From contig NZ_CP108458.1 of the NCBI RefSeq assembly GCF_036242395.1, positions 1,364,001 through 1,428,000 of the forward strand: a stretch of 64,000 nucleotides of DNA, read 5' to 3'. Both the position numbers and the translations under genes were made by a program. Positions 27,222-37,048 of the stretch are shown here, in pieces. The first letter of the stretch is position 1, and each line of letters begins with the position of its first letter. The notes under the pieces were generated by a model that made no database searches, was not told the DNA's origin, and saw only the letters and a list, made by a program, of their open reading frames with translations. Origin of the DNA: Kitasatospora sp. NBC_01266 (GTDB lineage Bacteria; Actinomycetota; Actinomycetes; Streptomycetales; Streptomycetaceae).

Positions 27222-29372
27222 TCATATCTCGGTCTCGTCGTCCTTCGCCTTAGTGGCGTTCCATAGCTGTTCAGCCAATTCGACTAGAGTCCCCTCACCG
27301 GGCAGAGCCCATTGCTTCGGGCCCTGAACAGAACTCCACGCGTTTCCCCAGTCGGCTAGCTTCCACATATGGGTGGTCAGCCCCGTCGGGGAGTAGCGCT
27401 TGCCGTCGGCCTCCCAAAGCAGCGGTTTCATCCGATCATTCACCCATGTTGCCTGGCTGCGGAGAGGATCGGCGGCGAGCCACTCGGCCAGCGCCAGGGC
27501 TTCCTCCTCGCTACCGGTCTGGTAGACAACCCGTACCCCGTCTTCGATGCGTCCGCCGTCGACGAGGAGCGCAACCGTGGTGGGACGACGAGGCCGTCTG
27601 GCCTTCCGCTCCGGTGCATATACCGCGAGGCTCGGAGCCAACGCCCCGCCCGCCAGCTTGTCCAGCACCGAGGTGACAAGCTGCCGACACCGCTGCTCAT
27701 TCACGAACGTGGTGGAGACGTAGGCAGTACCACCAATCTCCTCATTCACGCAATGGATCAGGTGCGCAAGTACCTGATCCACCCATTTCGGGACAACGGC
27801 CAGACCTTTCTCCCAGTCCGAGTCCGGGTCGTCCATCCCCTCTTGGCCGACCAGCTGGAACACCATGTGCGCGACCAGTAGGTCTCCGTGTTCCGCTATC
27901 GCCGACGGCCGCTGGGTGAGCGCCAACTGCCGCTGCTGCAGCGTCTCACCGACAGCTCGGTGCAACCGCACGGCCCGCCAGAGCTGATAAGGGGAGGGCT
28001 TCCGGCCAAAGAGAATGCGGTAAGCACCCTGTGCACCTGCTGCCCAGAGATTGTCGAGATTCTGCTTTGCTCGGACGACCAGATCCGGGTTGTGATGAGC
28101 GCACGCCAAGGCAACAGCGGCCTGGAGCATCGAGCAGCCGGCCTCGGGAGCCGGATCAAGCTCGCCGCGCTTGAAAACGTAAGCCTTCTCCAGCGACAAC
28201 AGGAAGTCATCCCTGATATCCGAATGCACTGGGTCGCTCGCGATCAAATCGCGTCGCTCGATTCGGTTCTGTGTGTTAGTGCTTCGCGTGATGGCGACGG
28301 CGGACTCGGCAGTCTCGCGTCCCACCCGCATGATTCGGACGCTTACATCGGCCTGCCTAACGGCCTCCGGGTTCTGTTGCCAAGCGCGATGAATCGCTGT
28401 GACAGTCTGAGCACCGTTGACGACGCTGGCGCCTTTCAGGCTCAGCTCGACAGGCTCATCCCGGGAGCGCCGGCTCCCCCAGAACCGTGCCTCGATTCCA
28501 TCGCATAGCAGCACGATTCCGTTATTTCGCTCCCAAAAGGACTGCGGTTCCTTCAAGAGAGTGTCGGTGATCCCCTGGTTGACCTCGGTTCGACCGAGCG
28601 AGCGCCGTACGTTCTGCTCGAAGAGACGCTCCTCGTACTGCTCGTACCACTCGGCTACGTCGTCGGCCTGCATGACGCCGTAATAGGCCTCGTTCTCTCC
28701 CGGCCTGCTGTGCCACTGTCCCATTCGGGCTACGATGCTCAGCGGCTCCGGCGAGACATCATCTTTCACGGTCTGCCAGAAATCGGCCGCAGTCAGTACC
28801 TTCTGATCGAGCCAAGGGCCGAAGTGCCCGAATCGCTCCTTGTTGTCGTCAAGGATGGCTTGCACGTCGGGGTGAATGTGACCATCCCCCATGAGAGCGA
28901 TCACAAGGGTGATTCTCAGGCTGTGGTCGCGCAGCACCGCCTCGACGTCCTTCGCCATGGCCTGAAAACGCTCGTTGAAGCGTCCGAACTCCCGTGACTC
29001 GATCTTCTGGAAGCCGTCCACCAGCGCGCGGGCCGCGTTGCCGTCGAAGCCGGCAGTGCCCGTCTCTCTCCACTTGGCCTGAACAAGCCACAGGTGAGGA
29101 CTGTCCTCAGAGATGGCGACAGCATCGATCCCCTGGTCCGCGCGGCCGTCGATCACGGCTGCGGCGGCTTCAGCGCTATCACAACCGGTGAGCCTACGAA
29201 CAGCGAGGGCCGCCAGCGCGCGGGACAGAAAGGCCTTCTCGATCTCTGTCGGCTGCGTGCTCTCCGCGTTGCTCATATCGATGAGCTCAGAAAACTCACG
29301 CTTCAGCGCGTCCCGGACCTGACGGACAGGGGTCGGAACCACGCCATTGCTACCCCGCCCAGCTCGTGCCAC
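27222..29372 (-). CDS. AIPR-family abortive phage infection protein with N-terminal PD-(D/E)xK-like domain (716 aa)
   Basis: The GTG at 29370-29372 is seven bases after GGGGGAGG. Residues 75-103 (DGRADQGIDAVAI, then LWLVQAKWR) give the GID...QxK pattern (D83, Q98, K100) of Mrr-like restriction endonuclease folds. The central region contains the AIPR signature FWERNNGIVLLCDGIE and LKGASVVNGAQTVTAIHRA. The length of about 700 residues fits AIPR proteins, which are linked to abortive infection and often sit near restriction-modification genes. It is directly upstream of, and co-oriented with, the type I operon. An IS5-family element ends 74 bp upstream of its start, so its native promoter may have been displaced. 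Confidence 0.88.
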   Translation of the reverse strand: MARAGRGSNGVVPTPVRQVRDALKREFSELIDMSNAESTQPTEIEKAFLSRALAALAVRRLTGCDSAEAAAAVIDGRADQGIDAVAISEDSPHLWLVQAKWRETGTAGFDGNAARALVDGFQKIESREFGRFNERFQAMAKDVEAVLRDHSLRITLVIALMGDGHIHPDVQAILDDNKERFGHFGPWLDQKVLTAADFWQTVKDDVSPEPLSIVARMGQWHSRPGENEAYYGVMQADDVAEWYEQYEERLFEQNVRRSLGRTEVNQGITDTLLKEPQSFWERNNGIVLLCDGIEARFWGSRRSRDEPVELSLKGASVVNGAQTVTAIHRAWQQNPEAVRQADVSVRIMRVGRETAESAVAITRSTNTQNRIERRDLIASDPVHSDIRDDFLLSLEKAYVFKRGELDPAPEAGCSMLQAAVALACAHHNPDLVVRAKQNLDNLWAAGAQGAYRILFGRKPSPYQLWRAVRLHRAVGETLQQRQLALTQRPSAIAEHGDLLVAHMVFQLVGQEGMDDPDSDWEKGLAVVPKWVDQVLAHLIHCVNEEIGGTAYVSTTFVNEQRCRQLVTSVLDKLAGGALAPSLAVYAPERKARRPRRPTTVALLVDGGRIEDGVRVVYQTGSEEEALALAEWLAADPLRSQATWVNDRMKPLLWEADGKRYSPTGLTTHMWKLADWGNAWSSVQGPKQWALPGEGTLVELAEQLWNATKAKDDETEI

Positions 29373-29547
29373 GGGCCCGCCTCCCCCTACTACCTGTCAG
29401 AACATCTAGCCATGGTACCGGCTAGCACCTCGTCAAACGGCCCTTAGTGGGCGGAATGAGAGATTAAGTCCGTTCTGTCGTCGCCTGAACGTGTGGCCTT
29501 GCTACCTCTGGCAGGTCGCGGGGCTGGCGCCGTGCTGAGGTGACTGC

Positions 29548-30378
29548 GTGAGCGACCGCAAGCCCTACAAGAGCGACTTGTCCGACGAACGCTGGGCGCT
29601 GATCGAGCCGGTGATCACCTCGTGGAAGGTCCAGCATCCCTCGGTCAGCGGCCACGAAGGCCGCTACGAGATGCGGGAGATCGTCAACGCGCTGCTCTAC
29701 CAGTCCCGGACCGGCTGCCAGTGGGACTACCTCCCGCACGACCTGCCACCCGCCGGCGCGGTGAAGTACTACTTCTACACGTGGCGCAATGACGGCACCG
29801 ACCAGGTCATTCATGACCTGCTGCGCTGGCAGGTCCGCGAGAAGAGGGGCCGATTAGCCGACCCCAGCCTGGTGGTGCTCGACACCCAGAGCCTGCACGC
29901 GGCGGCCGGGGTGCCGGCCAAGACGACGGGACGCGACGTGGCGAAGAAGGTGCCCGGCCGCAAGCGGGGCCTTGCCGTGGACGTGCTGGGCCTGGTGATC
30001 GCCGTGGTCGTGCTGGCCGCCTCCGTCCACGACAACGCCTTCGGCACCGCCCTGCTCGACAAGGTCGCAGTAGCCAGTGGCGACACCGTGACGAAGGCCC
30101 TGGTGGACCAGGGGTTCAAGAAGACCGTTGTGGACCACGGCAAGCAGGTGGGCATCGACGTCGAAATCGTCGAACGCAACCCTGCCGAGACCGGGTTCGT
30201 CCCGCAGCCGATCCGGTGGCGGGTGGAGCAGACGAACGGGATCTTGATGCTGCACCGGCGACTGGTACGTGACTACGAGCACCGCCCCGCCTCGGCCGAG
30301 TCCCGGGTCTACTGGGCGATAAGCGACGTGATGACCCGTCGGCTGACCGGCGGCGCGATGTCATGGCGCGGCGCGTGA
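29548..30378 (+). CDS. IS5-family transposase (276 aa), left copy
   Basis: The GTG at 29548 follows GAGGTG. The N-terminal DUF4096-like domain reads SDLSDERWALIEPVI and NALLYQSRTGCQWDYLPHDLPP. The catalytic core has Asp in LVVLDTQSLH, GRKRGLAVDVLGLV and a C-terminal RRLVRDYEHRPASAESRVYWA. Length is typical for the IS1031/IS112-like branch. The gene appears intact. Its 3' end overlaps the next gene by 16 bp, suggesting coupled translation. Confidence 0.92.
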   Translation: MSDRKPYKSDLSDERWALIEPVITSWKVQHPSVSGHEGRYEMREIVNALLYQSRTGCQWDYLPHDLPPAGAVKYYFYTWRNDGTDQVIHDLLRWQVREKRGRLADPSLVVLDTQSLHAAAGVPAKTTGRDVAKKVPGRKRGLAVDVLGLVIAVVVLAASVHDNAFGTALLDKVAVASGDTVTKALVDQGFKKTVVDHGKQVGIDVEIVERNPAETGFVPQPIRWRVEQTNGILMLHRRLVRDYEHRPASAESRVYWAISDVMTRRLTGGAMSWRGA

Positions 30379-30803
30379 CCAGCGGGGACCTGACCCTGGG
30401 GGCGGTGCTGGTGCGTCTGGAGAAGCGCGAGCGAGAGATCGCCGCGCAGGCCGAAGAGACCCGCGAGCAGATCACGCGGCTCATCGCCGTGCTGGACGAG
30501 CTCGATCGGGCCGCCGAGGAAGTGCGGATCACCCGCAAGACGCTGCTGGGGCTGCCCGACCCGGACCCGCCCGCGCCGTCGGCGTCCGCCCCGCAGGTGC
30601 CGGACGGGGCGGCCTACCAGGAAATCATGGTGGTGTTCGCCCAGGCAGACGGTCCGCTGCGCGCGCGGGGCGTGTGCGAGGCGATGGACCTGGACCCGGC
30701 TCCGAACAACATCAACAACGTCCGTTTGAAGCTCAAGCGCCTGACCGGGCGCAACATCCTGGCAGAGCCCGAACCGGGCCTGTTCGCCCTGCCGCGACCG
30801 TAG
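30363..30803 (+). CDS. IS-associated hypothetical protein (146 aa), left copy
   Basis: The ATG at 30363 lies inside the transposase 3' end. The N-terminal half is a charged helix of coiled-coil type (LVRLEKREREIAAQAEETREQITRLIAVLDELDRAAEEV). After a Pro-Ala linker the C-terminal half resembles a winged-helix domain (AYQEIMVVFAQADGPLRARGVCEAMDL, VRLKLKRLTGRNILAEPEPGLF). It has no known catalytic motif. A role in transposition control or DNA binding is plausible, by position only. Confidence 0.75.
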   Translation: MARRVTSGDLTLGAVLVRLEKREREIAAQAEETREQITRLIAVLDELDRAAEEVRITRKTLLGLPDPDPPAPSASAPQVPDGAAYQEIMVVFAQADGPLRARGVCEAMDLDPAPNNINNVRLKLKRLTGRNILAEPEPGLFALPRP

Positions 30804-30833
30804 CCGTCCGGCAAGCAGGCCTGACCAGCGCGC

Positions 30834-31100
30834 CTACTTGAGGCCTGAGCTCGAATCGGCCGATGACACAAGGCCCGTCGCCTCGGACGGCGTGGCCTTG
30901 ATGCTCCCCGGAGCCCAGCCGAGGACTTCCTCGAACGTTCGGGCCACGGTCGGAGTGGGCAGGCCCGCGCGGTCGCGTTCGAAGGTCCTGATGGTCGCGT
31001 GACTCAGCCAGGTACGTCGTGCGAGCTCGCGCTCCGAGATGCCTTCGGCCTCACGGAACTCGACGAGGGCTCGCGCCAGTCGTGCCGATTCCTCACTCAT
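30834..31100 (-). CDS. XRE-family HTH regulator carried by the IS element (88 aa), left copy
   Basis: The protein is essentially one helix-turn-helix: LVEFREAEGISERELARRTWLSHATIRTFERDRAGLPTPTVARTFEEVLGWAPGS, with a short flexible tail. There is no ribosome site before the ATG at 31098-31100, and a CATACT hexamer ends six bases upstream, so the mRNA may be leaderless. A perfect 7-bp palindrome (GGGACAG-CCCT-CTGTCCC, 31129-31146) just upstream is a good candidate for its own operator. It is convergent to the transposase genes. Confidence 0.8.
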   Translation of the reverse strand: MSEESARLARALVEFREAEGISERELARRTWLSHATIRTFERDRAGLPTPTVARTFEEVLGWAPGSIKATPSEATGLVSSADSSSGLK

Positions 31101-31128
31101 GACCGCAGTATGCCGCTGAGCCCCGGCT

Positions 31129-31146
31129 GGGACAGCCCTCTGTCCC
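31129..31146. promoter_or_regulatory. Palindromic operator candidate upstream of the XRE gene, left copy
   Basis: GGGACAG and CTGTCCC are separated by four bases, about 30 bp upstream of the XRE start. Further CTGTCC and GACAGGG half-sites occur in the next 80 bp. The position fits autorepression. Confidence 0.55.
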
Positions 31147-31248
31147 GATCCCAGGCCGCGAGGGCAGTGGGAGGCCCGCGAACTGCCCTGTCCTGCAGGT
31201 CAATCCCGCGACAGGGATAAGTCGGGCGAATCCTTGCGTACCGCCCTC

Positions 31249-34200
31249 TCAGGTCGCGGAGGTCGTCATCGTCCCGGCTGAGCGCCCTTCGGACAAGATC
31301 CAGCGCCACCTTCTCCTGCTCCAGTGTGGTGAACGACCTGGGCCCGGTGCGCCGGACGGTGGCTGCGGAATGCTGCCGGGGCTGTGGTAGGACAGCTCGG
31401 GTGCGCGGCTCGCTCGGACTGCTTGTGGCGGGGGCCGCAGTGGGGCTGCCGGTCACCCGCCCCTGCGGCTCCTCCAGGACGAGACGGTTCGGGTCGACCA
31501 GGGCCCGTGGCGGCTGACTGGTCCAGGTGACTGCCGACGAACTGGCGGCTGTGCCTCCCTGCGCCGGCAGGCTCGGTTTCGGCGTCAGCTTCTCCCGGCG
31601 GACAGAAGCCTCCTCCGCCAGCTCACGCAGCCGTTGTTGACGAACGGCGTCGGCCGCCTCCTGCTGACGTTGTGTCTGCTGGGCTGCCAGGTCCAGATCG
31701 ATGGGTCGCGCGCCGGCTTGGGCCTGGTCCCAGGCTGCTGGCCAGGCGTTCGCCACCTCACGCTGGCCTCTGGTGAACTGTCCGGCGATCGCCCGGCCCG
31801 CCGTGCTCGGACGTGCGAGCAGGTCGATCTCGCGGACGTAGAAGACGCCGGCGTCGCGATCGATCGCCGCGTTCGCCGTGACCTCGACAGTCTGTCCGTC
31901 GAGGGGCAGCTTGATCACCCGGCGCAGGTCCGGATCGACCTGGACGGTCAGCTCGCTCAGTTCAGCCCATGAGCAGGTGAGAGCCGTCGCGATGGCCGGT
32001 GAGTTGCGCTGCAGGTCCTCGCGCAGGAGCGCCACTGCCTCCCGGGCCAGGTGAGTCCCATACAGGTCGACCTGAGCGAGTGGGGACGGCTTTACGACCA
32101 TGTCGCCCATCTCGAGCTGGGTGATCCGCAGGACCTCCAGCAGTGGCTGGAAGCTCTGGAGTTCTGCGCCGGGGCGCCATACCGGCAGCTGGGGGGCGAG
32201 TGCATCCGCGATCGACGGGTCTTGGACCGCATAGACCGGGCGTTTCCCCGTCCATCCCATACTCGTCCACAGTGGGAGTCTCGTGGGGCGGGCCTCGGAT
32301 GAAGGCCGGCCGCCCTCGCGGGTTGCCTCTCGTGCGAGCAAGTTCAGGCTCTCCAGGAGGACAGCGTGGGTTGCGGCGTCTGGCTCCGCTCGTCGGTTGG
32401 CGTTCTCGGTGCGGGCGACGTCTCGGATGACCGCGCAGGCGTCGTCCGCGCTCGGGAGCTTCACGCCGAGCCTGCTCCATAGCAGGTCGCCCTCCGGTAG
32501 CACCGGCGCGAAGTCGCGGAGTCGGCCGAAGATGGGCGGGCCCTGGAGACACTCGGCTGGCTTGCGCCAGCCAGACTGAGTGAGGATCAGCCCGTTGTCT
32601 CTATCGAAGGCCCGCTGAATCTCCGTTAGCTCCTTGACATCGCGGGTGGCAGTGGGCAGCCGTTGGGCGAGCGCGCTGTAGACGATTGTCGCTGTGGCCG
32701 CCGTGTCCAACTCAATCTCCGGCCCCGACCTGCCCGGTGAATCGCGCAGCGTGACCAGCCGCGCGATCAGGTCCGACACGCTGGCGTCACCGGCAACGCC
32801 CAGGGCTTCCAAGACCTCGGCGCGACTGTCGAGCGGGCCCTGGATGGCGTGATGGAGGTACTTCGCCCCGTCGTTCCCGTAGACCACCGCAGTGCTCCTG
32901 GTCCGCAGGCGAAGCTCCAACGGGCTGCGCAATTCAGCCTGTTCATCCTCCAGCCACTTCGTCTCGCGCAGCCGCCAGAGCCAAGACGCGGCCGTCGTCC
33001 CTTCCTTCTGCCAGGTGTAGTAGTCGCTGACCGCCTCCACCTCGGCGTGGTCCGCGTAGTTTGCCTGCCAGGCGCGCGCCAGCACGTCGACGAGCGCCAC
33101 CGCACGGCTGCGCCGCAGGGCGGCGTCGGATTCGCTTGCGATGTGCTCGGCGACGGCCTGAAGATCGGGGCTGTCGTAGTCCTCGAGGGTGTAGGTCGCT
33201 CGCAGCCTGAGCAGGTCTTCGAACCGCTTGGACGAGTTGTCCTCAAGCCATCGCGGCACGCCTCTCGCCGCTTGGGAGAAGCGATACGAGCGGGACGGAT
33301 GCGGGCGCAGCCGCGGCGCCGATGCCGCGCCAAGCAGGCGCATGAACCGGGTGGCGCCAAGTCCGGTGCCGCTGCCTTGCAGGACCTCCGCATACCGCGA
33401 GCGCAGCCAGGTCGTGCCGGGGGTCGCCCCGGCGGCGAACGCGAAGCCGTCGCGGTCGGTGGAGTCGAGAGCCCGCGGCAGGTACGCGTCCGCCGGACTC
33501 GCTGCCACAGTACGGGGCTTCCCATCACTGTCGTACTGGTATGCCTCCAGCAGGACTGCCCGCCCGACATCACGCCCAAGCCCTGGACGCTCGGCGTCCG
33601 GAATCGCGACGAAGCCGTCCCGGAGGCTCTTCACCTGTTCGTCCGAGAGCGCCTCAGGGCTCAGCTGCCGGCCTGCGGCGCCGACTGCTGCGAGGCGCCG
33701 GATGACGGCGGTCGAGCCGGAGCCGGTGAGCAGCGCGCCGTGTCGGCGCAGCCAGGCCCGGGTGCCTTGCGCCTCCGGCGAGGTGCCCCGGTACGCGGGG
33801 TGGAGCCGGCGAGCAATGCCCAGGATCTCGGCGAGCTCACCGCTCGGCTCGGCGAAGACCCAGGCGGCCGATTCGCCTGGCGGCCGGTGCCGGGCGCCCT
33901 GGTCGTCGATGATCCAGCGGTAGTCCGTGAGCCGTCCAGCGGACCAGCCGTCCTCGAGGCAGACTGCGGCGAGGGCGAGGGTCGCCTCGGGTGAACGAGC
34001 CTGGTCATTAAGCAGCACCATGGCATCGGCCACGCTGACCGGCACCGGGCACTTCCCACCCGCCTCCGACCAATCGGCTAGGACGGCTCGCCAGCGCCCG
34101 GCCGCGTCCCGGGCCGAGTCCGGCAGGGCGGCGGGGCAGCCCGCCACCTGAGCCACCTCGGCGCAGGTGAGTACCGACGTGAGCTCCGCTTCCTCAAGTG

Positions 34201-35246
34201 CCAGGTCGGCCAGACCCAAGGGCTCGTGGCCGCCCGGCACCGCCAGGGTCAGGCGCCGGGACACCTCGGTCCGAGCCTGCTCCGTGATCACGGCCTCCAG
34301 CCTGGTGACGAGCGGGGAGGGCGACTGGTCAGTTAGGTCAAGTGGCATCACCTGCCATGCCTGCTTGGGCGACTGGGAGAACATCCGCAGAACCACGGCT
34401 GTCCACAGCTCCGCCACGATGTCTGCGAGTGCGCGGTTCCAGGCGTTGTCGGCGATACCTCGGCGACTCGGGACGGGGTCGAATGGCGCGCTCACCCTGA
34501 GCGGGAGCCCGGTTGCGACCACCGGCAGGCCAACATGCACGTGGCCCCGCGACGTGCCGCCGCGAGGGATGGCGACCGACACCGTGATCGTCTCAGCCGT
34601 GGCCTTGTAAGCGCGGGAGACGCCCTGCGGGGTCGGCACAACTGCCGTGAAGCGCATCCAACGTGTGCCATCCCCCGATACAGCGCTCTGCCGGCGGACC
34701 GGCTGCCGGTCCCCGGCGACCCGCAGGACACCTCCCGTTTCCCGGCCTCGTTCCAGACGCAGCTCACGCCGGGTGCGCAGATCGGCGTCGTAGAGAACGA
34801 TCCGGGTGACGTACCGAAGGAACAGCAGCGCGCTGTCGCTCCAGTCGCCCAACCAGCGATCGATGTCGTCGGCTGTCACGATGCTGTCGGCTGCCGAGCT
34901 GGTCTCCGTGAGTGGAATCCTGAGGACGGTCCAGTCCTGGCTCGCAAATTCGGGCGGTACCGTCAGGGCGTCGACGACGCTAATCGTGGGATCGCCGAAC
35001 TGGGCGTGATAGTGGCCGCAGTGGACCTCCAGCACCGGCGAGATCGCCCTGAGGGTCATCAGCCCGATCCCAAATCGGCCGGTCGCTTCGGCATCCTCCG
35101 CCTTGGTGGTCAGCCACGGCGTGGCGAGCGCCAGCACATCAGGCAGCCGTACAGAGGCGCCGTTGTGCGCCAGCAGAAGTTCTCCCTGCCGAACGAGGAT
35201 CCGCAGCTCGGAAGCACGGAGGTCCTCGGCGTTCTGCACCACCTCA
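31249..35246 (-). pseudogene. Large HSP90/sacsin-like ATPase gene, main part, truncated at both ends
   Basis: About 1330 codons remain open. The N-terminal end has the Bergerat-fold motifs VVQNAEDLRASELRILV (N box), ELLLAHNGASVRLPDVLAL (G1-like, HNG) and EATGRFGIGLMTLRAISP (G2), as in sacsin-like bacterial ATPases. The rest is long and helical without a motif I can name. It ends near TTLEQEKVALDLVRRAL, where related proteins often continue into a DUF3883-type domain, but here the IS5 element cuts in. The 5' end (37049-37287) is separated by the right IS5 copy; removing that copy with one TCA joins the frame exactly (GLSE then VVQNAED). The 3' end is missing from the window. It may have belonged to the neighbouring defence island. 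Confidence 0.8.
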
Positions 35247-35348
35247 GAGGGCGGTACGCAAGGATTCGCCCGACTTATCCCTGTCGCGGGATTGACCTGC
35301 AGGACAGGGCAGTTCGCGGGCCTCCCACTGCCCTCGCGGCCTGGGATC

Positions 35349-35366
35349 GGGACAGAGGGCTGTCCC
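35349..35366. promoter_or_regulatory. Palindromic operator candidate, right copy
   Basis: Same GGGACAG/CTGTCCC palindrome as in the left copy, upstream of the XRE gene at 35395. Confidence 0.55.
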
Positions 35367-35394
35367 AGCCGGGGCTCAGCGGCATACTGCGGTC

Positions 35395-35661
35395 ATGAGT
35401 GAGGAATCGGCACGACTGGCGCGAGCCCTCGTCGAGTTCCGTGAGGCCGAAGGCATCTCGGAGCGCGAGCTCGCACGACGTACCTGGCTGAGTCACGCGA
35501 CCATCAGGACCTTCGAACGCGACCGCGCGGGCCTGCCCACTCCGACCGTGGCCCGAACGTTCGAGGAAGTCCTCGGCTGGGCTCCGGGGAGCATCAAGGC
35601 CACGCCGTCCGAGGCGACGGGCCTTGTGTCATCGGCCGATTCGAGCTCAGGCCTCAAGTAG
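35395..35661 (+). CDS. XRE-family HTH regulator carried by the IS element (88 aa), right copy
   Basis: Identical to the protein at 30834-31100, again without a ribosome site before the ATG. Being duplicated, it could repress both element copies in trans. Confidence 0.8.
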   Translation: MSEESARLARALVEFREAEGISERELARRTWLSHATIRTFERDRAGLPTPTVARTFEEVLGWAPGSIKATPSEATGLVSSADSSSGLK

Positions 35662-35691
35662 GCGCGCTGGTCAGGCCTGCTTGCCGGACGG

Positions 35692-36132
35692 CTACGGTCG
35701 CGGCAGGGCGAACAGGCCCGGTTCGGGCTCTGCCAGGATGTTGCGCCCGGTCAGGCGCTTGAGCTTCAAACGGACGTTGTTGATGTTGTTCGGAGCCGGG
35801 TCCAGGTCCATCGCCTCGCACACGCCCCGCGCGCGCAGCGGACCGTCTGCCTGGGCGAACACCACCATGATTTCCTGGTAGGCCGCCCCGTCCGGCACCT
35901 GCGGGGCGGACGCCGACGGCGCGGGCGGGTCCGGGTCGGGCAGCCCCAGCAGCGTCTTGCGGGTGATCCGCACTTCCTCGGCGGCCCGATCGAGCTCGTC
36001 CAGCACGGCGATGAGCCGCGTGATCTGCTCGCGGGTCTCTTCGGCCTGCGCGGCGATCTCTCGCTCGCGCTTCTCCAGACGCACCAGCACCGCCCCCAGG
36101 GTCAGGTCCCCGCTGGTCACGCGCCGCGCCAT
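35692..36132 (-). CDS. IS-associated hypothetical protein (146 aa), right copy
   Basis: Identical to 30363-30803: coiled-coil N-terminal half and winged-helix-like C-terminal half, overlapping the transposase stop by 16 bp. Confidence 0.75.
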   Translation of the reverse strand: MARRVTSGDLTLGAVLVRLEKREREIAAQAEETREQITRLIAVLDELDRAAEEVRITRKTLLGLPDPDPPAPSASAPQVPDGAAYQEIMVVFAQADGPLRARGVCEAMDLDPAPNNINNVRLKLKRLTGRNILAEPEPGLFALPRP

Positions 36133-36947
36133 GACATCGCGCCGCCGGTCAGCCGACGGGTCATCACGTCGCTTATCGCCCAGTAGACCCGGGACTCGGC
36201 CGAGGCGGGGCGGTGCTCGTAGTCACGTACCAGTCGCCGGTGCAGCATCAAGATCCCGTTCGTCTGCTCCACCCGCCACCGGATCGGCTGCGGGACGAAC
36301 CCGGTCTCGGCAGGGTTGCGTTCGACGATTTCGACGTCGATGCCCACCTGCTTGCCGTGGTCCACAACGGTCTTCTTGAACCCCTGGTCCACCAGGGCCT
36401 TCGTCACGGTGTCGCCACTGGCTACTGCGACCTTGTCGAGCAGGGCGGTGCCGAAGGCGTTGTCGTGGACGGAGGCGGCCAGCACGACCACGGCGATCAC
36501 CAGGCCCAGCACGTCCACGGCAAGGCCCCGCTTGCGGCCGGGCACCTTCTTCGCCACGTCGCGTCCCGTCGTCTTGGCCGGCACCCCGGCCGCCGCGTGC
36601 AGGCTCTGGGTGTCGAGCACCACCAGGCTGGGGTCGGCTAATCGGCCCCTCTTCTCGCGGACCTGCCAGCGCAGCAGGTCATGAATGACCTGGTCGGTGC
36701 CGTCATTGCGCCACGTGTAGAAGTAGTACTTCACCGCGCCGGCGGGTGGCAGGTCGTGCGGGAGGTAGTCCCACTGGCAGCCGGTCCGGGACTGGTAGAG
36801 CAGCGCGTTGACGATCTCCCGCATCTCGTAGCGGCCTTCGTGGCCGCTGACCGAGGGATGCTGGACCTTCCACGAGGTGATCACCGGCTCGATCAGCGCC
36901 CAGCGTTCGTCGGACAAGTCGCTCTTGTAGGGCTTGCGGTCGCTCAC
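36117..36947 (-). CDS. IS5-family transposase (276 aa), right copy
   Basis: Identical to the left-copy transposase, with the catalytic core intact. Identity of the two copies suggests recent duplication or gene conversion. Confidence 0.92.
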   Translation of the reverse strand: MSDRKPYKSDLSDERWALIEPVITSWKVQHPSVSGHEGRYEMREIVNALLYQSRTGCQWDYLPHDLPPAGAVKYYFYTWRNDGTDQVIHDLLRWQVREKRGRLADPSLVVLDTQSLHAAAGVPAKTTGRDVAKKVPGRKRGLAVDVLGLVIAVVVLAASVHDNAFGTALLDKVAVASGDTVTKALVDQGFKKTVVDHGKQVGIDVEIVERNPAETGFVPQPIRWRVEQTNGILMLHRRLVRDYEHRPASAESRVYWAISDVMTRRLTGGAMSWRGA

Positions 36948-37048
36948 GCAGTCACCTCAGCACGGCGCCAGCCCCGCGACCTGCCAGAGGTAGCAAGGCC
37001 ACACGTTCAGGCGACGACAGAACGGACTTAATCTCTCATTCCGCCCAC

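Larger units (their letters stand above)
29447..31248 (+). mobile_element. IS5-family (IS1031-like) element with two accessory genes, left copy (1802 bp)
   Basis: The element begins GTGGGCGG and ends CCGCCCTC, giving short imperfect inverted repeats. It is repeated, inverted, at 35247-37048; all encoded proteins are identical. It holds a transposase, a 146-residue gene and a convergent XRE regulator gene. IS1031-type elements duplicate TNA. Here the left flank is TTA and the right flank TCA, which do not match, so this copy has lost one original neighbour by recombination or deletion. Confidence 0.85.
35247..37048 (-). mobile_element. IS5-family element with two accessory genes, right copy (1802 bp, inverted)
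   Basis: This is the inverted twin of 29447-31248. Both flanks are TCA on the plus strand (35244-35246 and 37049-37051), a proper TNA target duplication, so this insertion is simple and has interrupted the ATPase gene at about codon 79. Confidence 0.9.

Noticed and set aside
26829..27266. Plus-strand gene opposite the helicase remnant
   Set aside because: It is Pro/Ala/Arg-rich, has no domain, and the opposite strand carries a clear helicase motif VI and a coupled start.
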